A stretch of 12,868 nucleotides of DNA from SG8-4 sp964598225 (GCA_964598225.1 CAZRBG010000106.1:1-12868); one strand, 5' to 3'; shown: positions 1 to 8,193, counted from the stretch's first letter. The notes: generated by a model from the sequence alone, not told the origin. Numbers and translations are program-made.

Positions 1-187
1 AAAGAGAGGCAGGATGATCACCAGACGTAGCGTAGTGGGGCAGTCACGCGGCGAACCCGCTTAGTCCAACGACATGAATTCAGCAGCGCTAAATCAACCC
101 ACGCATTAACCGGATGAACCATTTTTCTTACTTTCCTACAACTGCGTAACTTGGGTTAGTTAAATGGATTAACCTGGGCCTGCAATC

Positions 188-209
188 TGCAACAGAATTT
201 GCAACAGAA
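188..209. repeat. Tandem 10-bp direct repeat, possible recombinase arm site
   Basis: TGCAACAGAA occurs at 188-197 and again at 200-209, a 12-bp period, with a partial third copy (TGCAATC) at 181-187. Spaced direct repeats close to a tyrosine integrase gene are typical of arm-type integrase or Xis binding sites. The repeat is seen directly; the binding role is inferred. Confidence 0.4.
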
Positions 210-356
210 GCGCGTTTTTGACGCTCGGTCGGCAGTCTATTGCATCTCAGCCAACTTCATAAATCGTTAATTGACAAGGACAAAACATTTATCAACAGTT
301 CTGTGAAAACAGCACACTCGGATCAAATCTCCGTTGCTGCACAAGCTGATTTGTGG

Positions 357-385
357 GGGTAATAGTCCTTGTTGTACTGTTACCC
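357..385. other. Hairpin downstream of integrase
   Basis: GGGTAATAG (357-365) pairs with CTGTTACCC (377-385) with one G:T pair and an 11-nt loop. On the plus strand it is followed by only four T. On the minus strand, where the integrase is transcribed, there is no T tract after it, so it is a poor terminator for int. It may be a weak terminator or part of a recombination site. Confidence 0.3.
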
Positions 386-413
386 TTTTGCCTTCGTTCT
401 CGGACCACTATTT

Positions 414-1652
414 CTAAAGCTCACTCTGCACAGTATTTACAGACAGCGTTATCGGGTCTTTGTCCGATTGAGAAGGAGCGCGCAACAAGCACGCCACAGA
501 TTGGTCCTTTCCTGATGCTTCAGAGGCCTCTCGGGCGCGGTCTAATAGGTCCTTTCGCACTGCCAGATAGAACCGTTCAGTGGTTTCAATACTGGCATGT
601 CCAGCCAACTCCTTGACCTCATGGAGACTCAGTCCCTGAACAATCCAGTTACTCAGACAAGTCCGGCGCAGATCGTGAAAAGTGCCCGTAAGAATCCCCG
701 CTCGGTCCCGGATCTTATTGAAGTGATGGCAGAACTTCGACACAGGGCATCGCCCCTTTTCAACATTCCACTGTCCGGCTCGACGATATTCCTGAATACG
801 TTCATACCGAGCCATTGGAACAAAGATGTACGGACAACCTTCGGGTTGAGACATTTGGTGCTCAATCAATAGCCTTACCAGTTCTGCAGTCAACGGAAGT
901 ATACGCCGTTCGGTGTCCTTAATGTGCCACTCCCAGGTGTCCTCGCTGTCCTTCTTTGGGGTAACATCAACCGTCATACGAACGAAATCGATATCGCACC
1001 AAGTGGTGTTCAACAGTTCCCCACGTCGCATCCCGGTGCCCAAAGCCATACGAATCAGTAGCTCCCATTTGATTTGAGAACCTTTCTCCCCGTATTGTCG
1101 GGCAAACCTGTACAGACTACGATATTCCTGGTCTGTGTACACGCGAATCTTCTGTTTTGGAACCTTGGGCGGTTTAAGTTTGCGAAGTGGGTGACGGTCA
1201 AGTTGTCCACGATCTTCCGCCAATTGGAAGACCCTTTTCAGTTGCTTGACTTTCTTCGTAGTCGTACCCGCCGTAAGGTTCTTTGTCAGACAGTGCTGAA
1301 TGAACCGCTCACCATGCTCGTAGCAAACGCCCTGCACATCAATATCTCCCACGCACTCTGTAAAATCTTTCATGGTCTTTGCCCTGTCCTTGAGGGTCGT
1401 GGCTCGAACCTGCCCCTTAGTGCGTATGAGACTGTCTTGAAAGAAGTCTGTCAATCGCATTGAAATGGGTTCAGCAACGTTCATTCGCAGTTCCAGCTCC
1501 TTTTCGTATCTCTGACGTTCTGCCCTTCGCTTGTCTGAATGACCCAGCGAGATCTGCCGGCGTTTGCCACTTTGATCCTTGTAATCAAGCATGTACCGAA
1601 AGGATTTCTTATTACGCGAGGGCCTCATTCTAAGCCTTACCAGCTCTTTCAT
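414..1652 (-). CDS. Tyrosine recombinase / phage-type integrase
   Basis: Site-specific recombinase expected to integrate and excise a mobile element. The start at 1652 (MKELVRLRMR) is preferred over an upstream ATG at 1751 because a strong AAAGGAGG ribosome site lies just before it and the longer form would run into the upstream gene. This gives 412 aa. Residues about 1-40 form a small basic arm-binding-like domain, about 60-145 the helical core-binding domain, and about 170-375 the catalytic domain. The catalytic set is complete: Arg about 209-210 in GTGMRRGEL, the H-x-x-R of FHDLRR (His 326, Arg 329), His 352 in AGHAS, and the nucleophile Tyr 362 in TERFYLA. Length is normal for the family. 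It follows a small xis-like gene on the same strand by 70 bp, a classical xis-int order, so it may well be active. Confidence 0.93.
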   Translation of the reverse strand: MKELVRLRMRPSRNKKSFRYMLDYKDQSGKRRQISLGHSDKRRAERQRYEKELELRMNVAEPISMRLTDFFQDSLIRTKGQVRATTLKDRAKTMKDFTECVGDIDVQGVCYEHGERFIQHCLTKNLTAGTTTKKVKQLKRVFQLAEDRGQLDRHPLRKLKPPKVPKQKIRVYTDQEYRSLYRFARQYGEKGSQIKWELLIRMALGTGMRRGELLNTTWCDIDFVRMTVDVTPKKDSEDTWEWHIKDTERRILPLTAELVRLLIEHQMSQPEGCPYIFVPMARYERIQEYRRAGQWNVEKGRCPVSKFCHHFNKIRDRAGILTGTFHDLRRTCLSNWIVQGLSLHEVKELAGHASIETTERFYLAVRKDLLDRAREASEASGKDQSVACLLRAPSQSDKDPITLSVNTVQSEL

Positions 1653-1722
1653 TGTTAAACCTCCTTTCCGATGCTGGCCAAAGGCTTGGGTTGGTCCAAG
1701 CCAATTGTACCAGAATCGAAAG

Positions 1723-1992
1723 CTATTGGCCACAAGTGATATGATTTTCAAGCCAGGTTTTCACCGATTCCGTCAGATACACAGTTTTTCCGCAGAGGTG
1801 AATGCGCGGCAAACCATATCTACGCTTGAGATTATCGATAACATTTTGATGGTTTCTGGCGTGGCTGATCTCGGGAATCCGTAGAAAGCGGATCAGTTCC
1901 TCTTCTGTCATGACAGTTGGACAGAGGTCAAATTGACCTTCTGAACTCGGCAGAATGGCTGTAAATTGAGCATTTTCTTGTGTAGTGTTCAT
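1723..1992 (-). CDS. Small helix-turn-helix protein, excisionase-like
   Basis: An 89-aa protein. Residues about 28-85 look like the MerR/excisionase type of winged helix-turn-helix used by DNA-binding directionality factors: MTEEELIRFLRIPEIS begins the helical part and GLPRIHLCGKTVY the wing, ending in a helix with TWLEN. The first 27 residues are an unstructured-looking leader. AAAGGAT precedes the ATG at 1992 at suitable spacing. It lies directly upstream of the integrase on the same strand and is probably its recombination directionality factor, or a regulator of the pair. A second gene at 12316-12558 encodes a clear relative, about half identical over 58 residues by hand alignment. The function is inferred from fold and position. 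Confidence 0.75.
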   Translation of the reverse strand: MNTTQENAQFTAILPSSEGQFDLCPTVMTEEELIRFLRIPEISHARNHQNVIDNLKRRYGLPRIHLCGKTVYLTESVKTWLENHITCGQ

Positions 1993-2078
1993 GGTTGATC
2001 CTTTGATGTTTTTTTTGCCGCTTATCGACCAAACCGAATGAGGATTAGAGAAAAAGAATTCTTAGGATGAAACGTAGA

Positions 2079-2108
2079 GTTTGCTTCAGAGAGCCCCTTA
2101 CAGCAAAC
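2079..2108. promoter_or_regulatory. Dyad in the divergent xis / sigma factor spacer
   Basis: GTTTGCT (2079-2085) and AGCAAAC (2102-2108) form a perfect 7-bp inverted repeat with a 16-nt gap. It sits in the 200-bp spacer (1993-2192) between the divergently transcribed xis and sigma genes. It could be an operator for the xis-type HTH protein. No convincing -35/-10 pair was found in the spacer, and the dyad is short enough to be chance. Confidence 0.25.
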
Positions 2109-2192
2109 ATTAGCCAAGAACAATTTGAGTCCTCGCCTGATTTTCAGTAAAATCATGTGATATGACTAAGACATCTGGAGCTGAGAACGGCC

Positions 2193-2747
2193 ATGACTGA
2201 TGTCACGCAAATCTTGAATGCGATTGAAGGGGGAGACTCAAAAGCTGCGGATGAGTTGCTTCCATTGGTCTATGAGGAACTGCGCCTTCTTGCCGCGCAG
2301 AAAATGTCTCAGGAAAAGCCGGGGCAAACACTGCAAGCGACAGCTCTGGTTCATGAGGCCTACGTTCGGCTGGTCGAAGAAGAATATCAGAACTGGAACA
2401 GCCGGAATCATTTCTTTATGGCTGCGGCTGAAGCCATGCGGCGGATTCTTATCGAGCATGCTCGCCGCAAGAAAGCCCTCAAACATGGCGGTGATCGCCA
2501 AAAAGTCGATCTTGATGATGCCTTTGCAGTCAGCTGGGATGGTGAGTTTTCCGAAAATCTTATCGCCTTGAACGAAGCTTTCGAGAAATTATCCCGCAAG
2601 AACAAGCGGCAAGCCGATGTGGTTAGACTTTTATATTTTGCGGGACTTACTATGGAGCAGGCAGCCGAGATTGTGGACACTTCTTTAGCTACCGTCAAAC
2701 GTGATTGGGCATACGCCCGCGCCTGGCTGCTCCAGGAAATCGGCTGA
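2193..2747 (+). CDS. ECF-type RNA polymerase sigma factor (Sigma70_ECF family)
   Basis: A 184-aa alternative sigma factor. The sigma-2 region covers about residues 5-95, including LQATALVHEAYVRL (about 48-60) and the basic helix MRRILIEHARRKK (about 82-94) typical of this family. The sigma-4 region covers about 125-180, with the DNA-binding helix-turn-helix LTMEQAAEIVDTS...TVKRDWAYARAWL. The length is standard. No strong ribosome site precedes the ATG; only a GAG/GAAC-rich stretch is present. This sigma type is especially abundant in planctomycetes, often beside a Ser/Thr kinase, and here the kinase gene follows 117 bp downstream on the same strand. No anti-sigma factor gene is visible, so activity may be controlled by the kinase; that is inference. 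Confidence 0.93.
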   Translation: MTDVTQILNAIEGGDSKAADELLPLVYEELRLLAAQKMSQEKPGQTLQATALVHEAYVRLVEEEYQNWNSRNHFFMAAAEAMRRILIEHARRKKALKHGGDRQKVDLDDAFAVSWDGEFSENLIALNEAFEKLSRKNKRQADVVRLLYFAGLTMEQAAEIVDTSLATVKRDWAYARAWLLQEIG

Positions 2748-2864
2748 GAAGTCGATTTTTTCGACAAATAGAAAAAAATTTTGCTTTTTCCCGGATTTTT
2801 ATGAGCCGTTTTGGCTCTGCATTTCGCACTTTAATGTAGGTAGACGGTAATTGGAGTCAGAATC
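2748..2864 (+). promoter_or_regulatory. AT-rich spacer before the kinase gene, probable promoter region
   Basis: This 117-bp gap holds a small hairpin GTCGA-TTTTT-TCGAC (2751-2765), then runs of A and T with the words AAAAAAATTTT and TTTTTCCCGG, and finally GGAG at 2852-2855, a good ribosome site for the kinase ATG at 2865. The hairpin is weak as a terminator. A promoter here, perhaps read by the adjacent sigma factor, is plausible but unproven. Confidence 0.3.
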
Positions 2865-5800
2865 ATGGATTTCGAAGAGAAAAAGGAGGAAATATTCGCT
2901 GCGGCTATCGAGATTGAGGACCGCTCGGAGAGGGATTCTTATATAGCTCAAGCCTGTGGGGAGAACCGAGAATTGTTGGAGAGTATCCAAAAGCTGCTCT
3001 ATTACCATGATGAGAACAGCTTTTTGGATGTACCGGCTCTCGAAGCAGTCACAGGCGAAGAGATTTCGACTCTGACTGAGCATTCCGGCATGGTCATAGG
3101 CCGCTATAAGCTGTTGGAAAGAATCGGCGAGGGCGGCATGGCGGTTGTGTATATGGCCGAGCAGGAAAGGCCCATTCGCCGCAAAGTCGCACTGAAGATC
3201 ATCAAGCTGGGGATGGATACCCGGCAAGTGATCGCTCGATTCGAGGCTGAGCGCCAGGCTCTTGCCATGATGGATCACCCTAATATCGCGAAGGTTCTGG
3301 ATGCCGGGGCAACTGAAACAGGCAGGCCATATTTTGTCATGGAGCTGGTAACAGGTGTTTCGATTACCGAATACTGCGATAAAAACAACCTCAACACAAG
3401 AGAAAGACTTGGGTTATTCATGCAAGTCTGCAACGCCGTCCAGCATGCGCATCAGAAAGGGATTATTCACAGGGATATCAAGCCTACAAACGTCCTGGTG
3501 ACGATGCAGGATGGCAAAGCTGTGCCAAAAGTAATTGATTTCGGCATCGCCAAGGCTACAAAACAGCGCCTGACTGAAAAAACGCTCTTTACCCGCTATG
3601 CCCACATAATCGGCACTCCGGCCTATATGAGTCCGGAACAGGCGGAACTCAGCGATATTGACATCGACACCAGAACCGACATTTATTCTCTGGGTATCCT
3701 GCTTTATGAGCTTCTGACGGGGACCACGCCGTTCAGCGAAGAACAACTGCGCAAGGCCGGCTATATCGAGATGCAGCGGGTAATTCGCGAAGAAGAGCCT
3801 ACTAAGCCATCAACGAAGCTCAGCACTCTTGGTGAGACGCTGACGGATATAGCCAAACACCGCGGCTGCACTCCCGATTTGCTCAGAAAGGCGATTCGGG
3901 GTGACCTGGACTGGATTGTGATGAGGTTTCTGGAGAAGGAGCGGAAACGACGGTATGAGGCGGCCAATACACTCGCAATGGACATTCAGCGACATTTGAC
4001 TGATGAGCCTGTGTCGGCACGACCTCCTTCGGCGCGATACAAGCTCCACAAATTCGCCCGACGCTATAGAGCGACGTTAGTTGCCGCAGTTATGATTGCC
4101 GCTATTCTAATTACAGGCTCGGGTATAGCCACGTGGCAGGCAATTCGCGCCACAAAGGCGATGCGTCGCGAGGCTAAGGAGCGCGAAAGGGCGGACCAGC
4201 AACTCTACGATTCGCTGGTTGGCGAGGCTCGGGCCATTCGGCTGGCTCGATCCGTGGGATACCGATGGGAAGCTTGGAATCGCCTACAAAAGGCATATGA
4301 ACTCGAAATCCCAAAGAAAGACATAGAGATTCTTCGTCGCGAAGCGGTTAGCTGCATGGGTGATTTTGTCGGTATAGGCCCGACTGTATTGGATGATTTT
4401 CCCGCCGGCATTCTTTCTATCGCATTGAATCCACAAGACAGCTTAATTGCTGTGGGTTTGGCCGATGGAACTGTTTCATTACGAAGCCTTGATACCGGAG
4501 CCAAAGTAGATCGAATGCCCACGGAGACGCCCGGCGAGTACAACTCCTTGCCCTTAGCCTTCGGACAGGACGGAAAGACCTTGCTTACGGCACAGGCTAA
4601 AGAAATACTCAACACTTGGAAAATGGACGGAACAGGCACTTGGACATCGAAAATTATTCCTGTAGGTGGAAGAGTTCTGCATATCTCAACCGCTGATGAC
4701 GGTAGATTGTTCGCCCTCTGTTCTACCGAAGTGCCCGGGGAAATACTGATTTGGCGGTTTTCGGATGGCGAATCGGATAAGCTGTGTGTTAAGTCTCCCG
4801 GCAAGCTGCGATGCGTCACCTTGAGTCCGGATGGAAGCCTGCTGGCGGTCGGGTTTATAGTTCCTGGTCGTACCCTTGGTCTCACTCTTTGGGATGCCGA
4901 GACGGGCGATCTGGTTAAGACATTGACGCCCCAACGCGAACGGGGATTTTTGAGAAACCTTGATTTCAGTTCGGATGGTAGCCTGCTAGTCTGCGCATGC
5001 GATGATGGTTTAGTGGTATACGATACAAAGAGCTTCAACGCCGTATGGTCAGTAGGGGACATGTCGGAAGTGGCCGCCATTAGCCCTGCCAGCAACCATG
5101 TTGCGTTTTCCAGCAGACAGCTTAATGTTGTCAGATTATGGAATTTTGCTCGAAATCGGCAAGTTGTGGCATTGGAGCATTCGGAACAGCCAATTTGCGT
5201 TAAGTTCGGAGCGAATGGTCTTAATGTGGTCATAGCGAGTGATCGAAGTGTTTACATTTGGAGAATTAATACTTCGGAAAAAAAGATTCTACTCGGGCAC
5301 GGTAGTAACGTTTCAGGTGCGGCTTTCAGTCCCGATGGAAACTTGGTGGCGTCTATCAGTGCGGATCGAACCTTGAGGATTTGGGATCCCCTTGAAGGCA
5401 AAGTTCTTCGTGTATGGGATTTACCCGGCCATGGCGAAACTGTTGCTTTTAGTGCCGACGGACAACTTCTGGCTGCAGGCGGAGCGTTTATTAGTATTTG
5501 GGATACCGTTTCTTGGAAAAAACTGTGTGATCTCGATGTTGGCCCTGAGACAGTGAGACCATGGATCTGGAAGGTTGCCTTTAGCTCAGATGGACGGTAT
5601 TTTACAGCAACCGGCGGTGGACTGGCCCTCTGGCGTCTTGAGTACGAAGCTGAAGATCGAAATGGCGACATTTCCTTTGAGTTTATACGGCAGTTGTCTA
5701 CAACGAACTTCACCAGGCACGTCTGCTTTAGCCCAAATAGCCAACTGCTCGCCTGGGCCGAAGGTTTCCGTAATAGTACCGTGCATATTTGGGATGTACC

Positions 5801-6248
5801 TAACCGCCGAGAAATGCCGGGCCCGCAAAGCCGAGTTTTCAGTAGCGCTGAAAGTCTGGCGTTCTTTCCGGATAGCAGGCACCTTGTTTTCTTCAGCGAA
5901 GACCGGACGATTGAGATTTGGGACGTAATCGAGCGACAAAGGAAGTTTGTTCTACCCGGTGCGGAAAGACAGGAAACGGCAGAAGGGACCTACAATAAGC
6001 ACCTGAGTTTGAGTCCGAACGGCCGCTGGTTCGCAGCGGATTCTTTTTCGGGCAGAGCTGTGAATATTTGGGATACTCAGGATAGGAGACTTCTGCTGTC
6101 TTTGCCAGAACAGGATAGCGCTGTGCATCGCATTGCTTGGAATCCTGATAGTAATCTTTTGGCCGTCGGTCGTTCTGACGGTGTTCTCGTAATTTGGAAT
6201 TTGGAGAGCGTCCGAGACCAACTTGGGCAGCTCGGTTTTGATTGGTGA
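2865..6248 (+). CDS. Transmembrane Ser/Thr protein kinase with C-terminal WD40 propellers
   Basis: A 1127-aa Hanks-type kinase. Residues 1-75 match the helical N-terminal region common in planctomycete kinases. The kinase domain spans about 81-380: glycine loop GEGGMAVV (88-95), ATP lysine K111 in VALKIIK, catalytic HRDIKPTN with D204, DFG at 225-227, SPE in place of APE at 256-258, and D272 in TDIYSLG. All key residues are present. One membrane helix lies at about 403-424, followed by a charged coiled-coil-like stretch (428-448) and a conserved linker ending in GDFVG. Residues about 490-1127 hold roughly 14 WD40-like repeats (SPDG...IWD pattern), enough for two seven-bladed propellers. The topology would put the kinase in the cytoplasm and the propellers across the membrane. 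It follows the sigma gene, a planctomycete-typical pairing; the signal sensed is unknown. Confidence 0.95.
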   Translation: MDFEEKKEEIFAAAIEIEDRSERDSYIAQACGENRELLESIQKLLYYHDENSFLDVPALEAVTGEEISTLTEHSGMVIGRYKLLERIGEGGMAVVYMAEQERPIRRKVALKIIKLGMDTRQVIARFEAERQALAMMDHPNIAKVLDAGATETGRPYFVMELVTGVSITEYCDKNNLNTRERLGLFMQVCNAVQHAHQKGIIHRDIKPTNVLVTMQDGKAVPKVIDFGIAKATKQRLTEKTLFTRYAHIIGTPAYMSPEQAELSDIDIDTRTDIYSLGILLYELLTGTTPFSEEQLRKAGYIEMQRVIREEEPTKPSTKLSTLGETLTDIAKHRGCTPDLLRKAIRGDLDWIVMRFLEKERKRRYEAANTLAMDIQRHLTDEPVSARPPSARYKLHKFARRYRATLVAAVMIAAILITGSGIATWQAIRATKAMRREAKERERADQQLYDSLVGEARAIRLARSVGYRWEAWNRLQKAYELEIPKKDIEILRREAVSCMGDFVGIGPTVLDDFPAGILSIALNPQDSLIAVGLADGTVSLRSLDTGAKVDRMPTETPGEYNSLPLAFGQDGKTLLTAQAKEILNTWKMDGTGTWTSKIIPVGGRVLHISTADDGRLFALCSTEVPGEILIWRFSDGESDKLCVKSPGKLRCVTLSPDGSLLAVGFIVPGRTLGLTLWDAETGDLVKTLTPQRERGFLRNLDFSSDGSLLVCACDDGLVVYDTKSFNAVWSVGDMSEVAAISPASNHVAFSSRQLNVVRLWNFARNRQVVALEHSEQPICVKFGANGLNVVIASDRSVYIWRINTSEKKILLGHGSNVSGAAFSPDGNLVASISADRTLRIWDPLEGKVLRVWDLPGHGETVAFSADGQLLAAGGAFISIWDTVSWKKLCDLDVGPETVRPWIWKVAFSSDGRYFTATGGGLALWRLEYEAEDRNGDISFEFIRQLSTTNFTRHVCFSPNSQLLAWAEGFRNSTVHIWDVPNRREMPGPQSRVFSSAESLAFFPDSRHLVFFSEDRTIEIWDVIERQRKFVLPGAERQETAEGTYNKHLSLSPNGRWFAADSFSGRAVNIWDTQDRRLLLSLPEQDSAVHRIAWNPDSNLLAVGRSDGVLVIWNLESVRDQLGQLGFDW

Positions 6249-6269
6249 AAGTACGTATAGAAAAAAGCA

Positions 6270-6309
6270 GCCGGTGAGTTCTTCGCCACCAAGCAGAACA
6301 CTCACCGGC
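6270..6309 (-). terminator. Perfect 10-bp hairpin after kinase gene, terminator-like on minus strand
   Basis: GCCGGTGAGT (6270-6279) and ACTCACCGGC (6300-6309) pair perfectly around a 20-nt loop. A run of six A (6261-6266) precedes it on the plus strand, so it reads as a stem followed by TGCTTTTTT only on the minus strand. It could stop antisense transcription entering the kinase gene. For plus-strand transcripts it lacks a U tract and would act as a 3' stability or attenuating structure between the kinase and the next gene. No minus-strand gene ends here, which leaves its role open. Confidence 0.45.
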
Positions 6310-6329
6310 CCAGCCCAACCCGGGCGGAT

Positions 6330-6374
6330 GGTTTGCGCGCCCGAGACAAGGTTTAATTAATGATACCGCAAACC
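6330..6374 (+). promoter_or_regulatory. Second inverted repeat in the leader of the secreted-protein gene
   Basis: GGTTTGCG (6330-6337) and CGCAAACC (6367-6374) form a perfect 8-bp inverted repeat with a 29-nt loop. It ends about 19 bases before the GGAGG ribosome site (6393-6397). It may be an mRNA structure affecting translation of the gene at 6406, or an operator. Confidence 0.3.
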
Positions 6375-6405
6375 GCGAGACAAAACAAGTTTGGAGGTAC
6401 GAACC

Positions 6406-8091
6406 ATGAACGGGAACAGAAAAACAAGAGCCATTCTAATTTGTGCATTAGCAGTAATGGGCGGTTTTCTTGCTACTGGCACGGATACAAAGGCGGATTT
6501 CGTCTTTGGACCGGCGCAGAATGCCGGGCCGGCTATTAACACATCTCAGACTGAAATTCAGCCGATTCCCGAGCATCTGTCATTGTGGTTCGATCGCCGA
6601 AGTGGCCCGGACGGTGCGTGGGAGTACTGGAGAGCCACCCGGTACACAGAGGATTCTCCATGGGAAACTGCCGTGAACTTCGGAAAATGGGAGGAGTCCG
6701 ACTGGAACCTTGTCAAGGTCTCGCCCAGTTATACCACGGCCGATGGTCTGGAAGTGTACTTCTGGAGTGAAGCAAGCCGACCTGGCGGGTATGGCCAAAA
6801 AGACCTTTGGATGAAGAAACGCGAGAAGATCGAAGATGACTGGGGCCCGGCTGTGAACCTCGGCCCGAAGGTGAATAGTGCGCATGATGAGGTCTGTCCG
6901 TCAGTTTCGCCCAATGGACTGGAGTTATACTTTTCTGGATGGGGTGAAGATGCTCGCCCAGGCGGTTATGGCAAAGCAGATTTATGGGTGACGCGTCGGA
7001 ACACAAGGGGCGGCCCCTGGGGAGAGCCGGAGAATCTCGGACCCACTGTAAATACTGCGTCCTTTGATGCCCGGCCCTTTCTCCTTGCCAATGGCCTGTT
7101 GCTTTTCTTTGAATCCGATCGGCCCGGCGGTTTCGGCAGCGCCGACCTGTACATGATGAGGCGTACTACCGCCGCTGATCCGTGGACAGAGCCGATGAAT
7201 CTTGGGCCAAGGGTAAACAGTCCAGCCTCCGATGAGAATGGATTCTTGTCACCCGATGGTTCTACTTTGTATTTTCACAGCGACCGGGCGGGCGGCTACG
7301 GCGGCTACGACATCTGGCAGGTTCCGATCATTCCCATCGTGGACTCCAACGGCGACGGCAAAGTCGACGGGAGGGAGGTCCTAATCATGGCTGCGCGTTG
7401 GGGCCAATCTGATTCACTGCTCGATATCGGCCCATATGCCTGGGGAGATGGTGTTGTTGACATACAGGATGTAGCTGCTCTTGCCGAGTACATAGGAAAA
7501 GATATATACGATCCCACTCTCATTGCACATTGGAAGCTGGATGAAACCGAGGGTATGGTAGTTGCTGATAGTGTTGGCGACAATAATGGATACGCCATCG
7601 GAGAACCCATTTGGTTGCCGGATGGCGGACAAGTCGATGGTGCGCTTGAGTTCGATGGAGTGGACGATTTCATCAGCGATCCCGCTGTTTTGAATCCAGA
7701 AGACAGTCCTTTCAGTGTGCTCCTTTGGATAAAAGGCGGCGAGCCGGGCCAGGCGATCATCTCCGAACCGGGCGGATCGAATTGGCTGTCTATCGATTCA
7801 CAGACAGGTTGTTTGATGACCGAGCTTACAGAGGCCGGTCGATCCGGAGGGCCTTTGTTATCCGATGCAATCATAGCCGATGGCACTTGGCATCGAGTAG
7901 GCTTAGTCTGGGACGGTTCCAACAGAATGCTTTATGTAGATGGCGTTACTGTGGCGGAGGACCAGCAGAACGGTTTGTCGAGTCCAGGAAGTGGCTTATA
8001 CATCGGCACAGGCAAAAATATGGAATCCGGTACTTTCTTTTCCGGTCTGATTGATGATGTGAGGGTCTATAACCGGGCCGTGAAACCTTAG
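6406..8091 (+). CDS. Secreted PD40-repeat, dockerin-like and LamG-domain protein
   Basis: A 561-aa exported protein. The ATG at 6406 is chosen because GGAGG lies at 6393-6397 and a signal peptide starts there: basic MNGNRKTR, then a hydrophobic core to about residue 24, probable cleavage after TKA at 30. Residues about 40-308 hold four or five PD40/TolB-like repeats of about 60 residues, each with a motif like YF.SDR.GGYG..DLW and a following NLGP.VN. Residues about 312-370 form a type I dockerin-like double calcium loop (DSNGDGKVD at 313-321, and a second, degenerate loop at 340-352). Residues about 372-558 are a LamG/concanavalin-like jelly roll (HWKLDE...DGVDDFI...DDVRVYNRA). The family is frequent in Phycisphaerae. 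It may bind glycans or form a surface assembly; no catalytic motif was seen. It follows the kinase by 157 bp and is closed by a terminator. Confidence 0.85.
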   Translation: MNGNRKTRAILICALAVMGGFLATGTDTKADFVFGPAQNAGPAINTSQTEIQPIPEHLSLWFDRRSGPDGAWEYWRATRYTEDSPWETAVNFGKWEESDWNLVKVSPSYTTADGLEVYFWSEASRPGGYGQKDLWMKKREKIEDDWGPAVNLGPKVNSAHDEVCPSVSPNGLELYFSGWGEDARPGGYGKADLWVTRRNTRGGPWGEPENLGPTVNTASFDARPFLLANGLLLFFESDRPGGFGSADLYMMRRTTAADPWTEPMNLGPRVNSPASDENGFLSPDGSTLYFHSDRAGGYGGYDIWQVPIIPIVDSNGDGKVDGREVLIMAARWGQSDSLLDIGPYAWGDGVVDIQDVAALAEYIGKDIYDPTLIAHWKLDETEGMVVADSVGDNNGYAIGEPIWLPDGGQVDGALEFDGVDDFISDPAVLNPEDSPFSVLLWIKGGEPGQAIISEPGGSNWLSIDSQTGCLMTELTEAGRSGGPLLSDAIIADGTWHRVGLVWDGSNRMLYVDGVTVAEDQQNGLSSPGSGLYIGTGKNMESGTFFSGLIDDVRVYNRAVKP

Positions 8092-8150
8092 ATGACCGAG
8101 AAGATTATCGTAAATAAGAGCAGGCGAGTATGGATACTTGCGTTCTTATG

Positions 8151-8193
8151 GCCCCTGCTGTTTTGGATTCTCTTTCCAGCAGGGGCTTTTTTT
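8151..8193 (+). terminator. Strong intrinsic terminator
   Basis: GCCCCTGCTG (8151-8160) and CAGCAGGGGC (8177-8186) pair perfectly over 10 bp around a 16-nt loop and are followed by seven T (8187-8193). It lies 60 bp after the stop codon of the secreted-protein gene and ends the plus-strand cassette. Confidence 0.92.

Larger units (their letters stand above)
1..413. other. Non-coding left flank next to the integrase gene
   Basis: No convincing gene lies here. The stretch is rich in short repeated words: GGATGAACC at 112-120 and GGATTAACC at 166-174, a GGTTA...TAACC dyad around 154-174, a tandem TGCAACAGAA repeat (listed separately), and a small hairpin at 357-385. It lies just beyond the 3' end of the integrase, a usual place for an attachment site of tyrosine-recombinase elements. 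That it is an att region is inference; no core duplication could be paired with a second end in this window. A frame open from base 2 ends in a stop near 64 and could be the tail of an upstream gene, but nothing in it is recognisable. Confidence 0.4.

Noticed and set aside
1..64. Possible tRNA or tmRNA end as an integration target
   Set aside because: GGTTCGCC on the minus strand resembles a T-loop only loosely; the flanking bases do not form a proper T stem, and no acceptor or anticodon arm was found.
1653..1751. Longer integrase start at 1751
   Set aside because: It would overlap the xis gene and lacks a ribosome site, whereas the start at 1652 follows AAAGGAGG.
4205..5233. Long open frame of 342 codons on the minus strand inside the kinase gene
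   Set aside because: It is antisense to the WD40 repeats; its recurring LPSGLK words are the reverse reading of the repeat motif, and it has no domain of its own.
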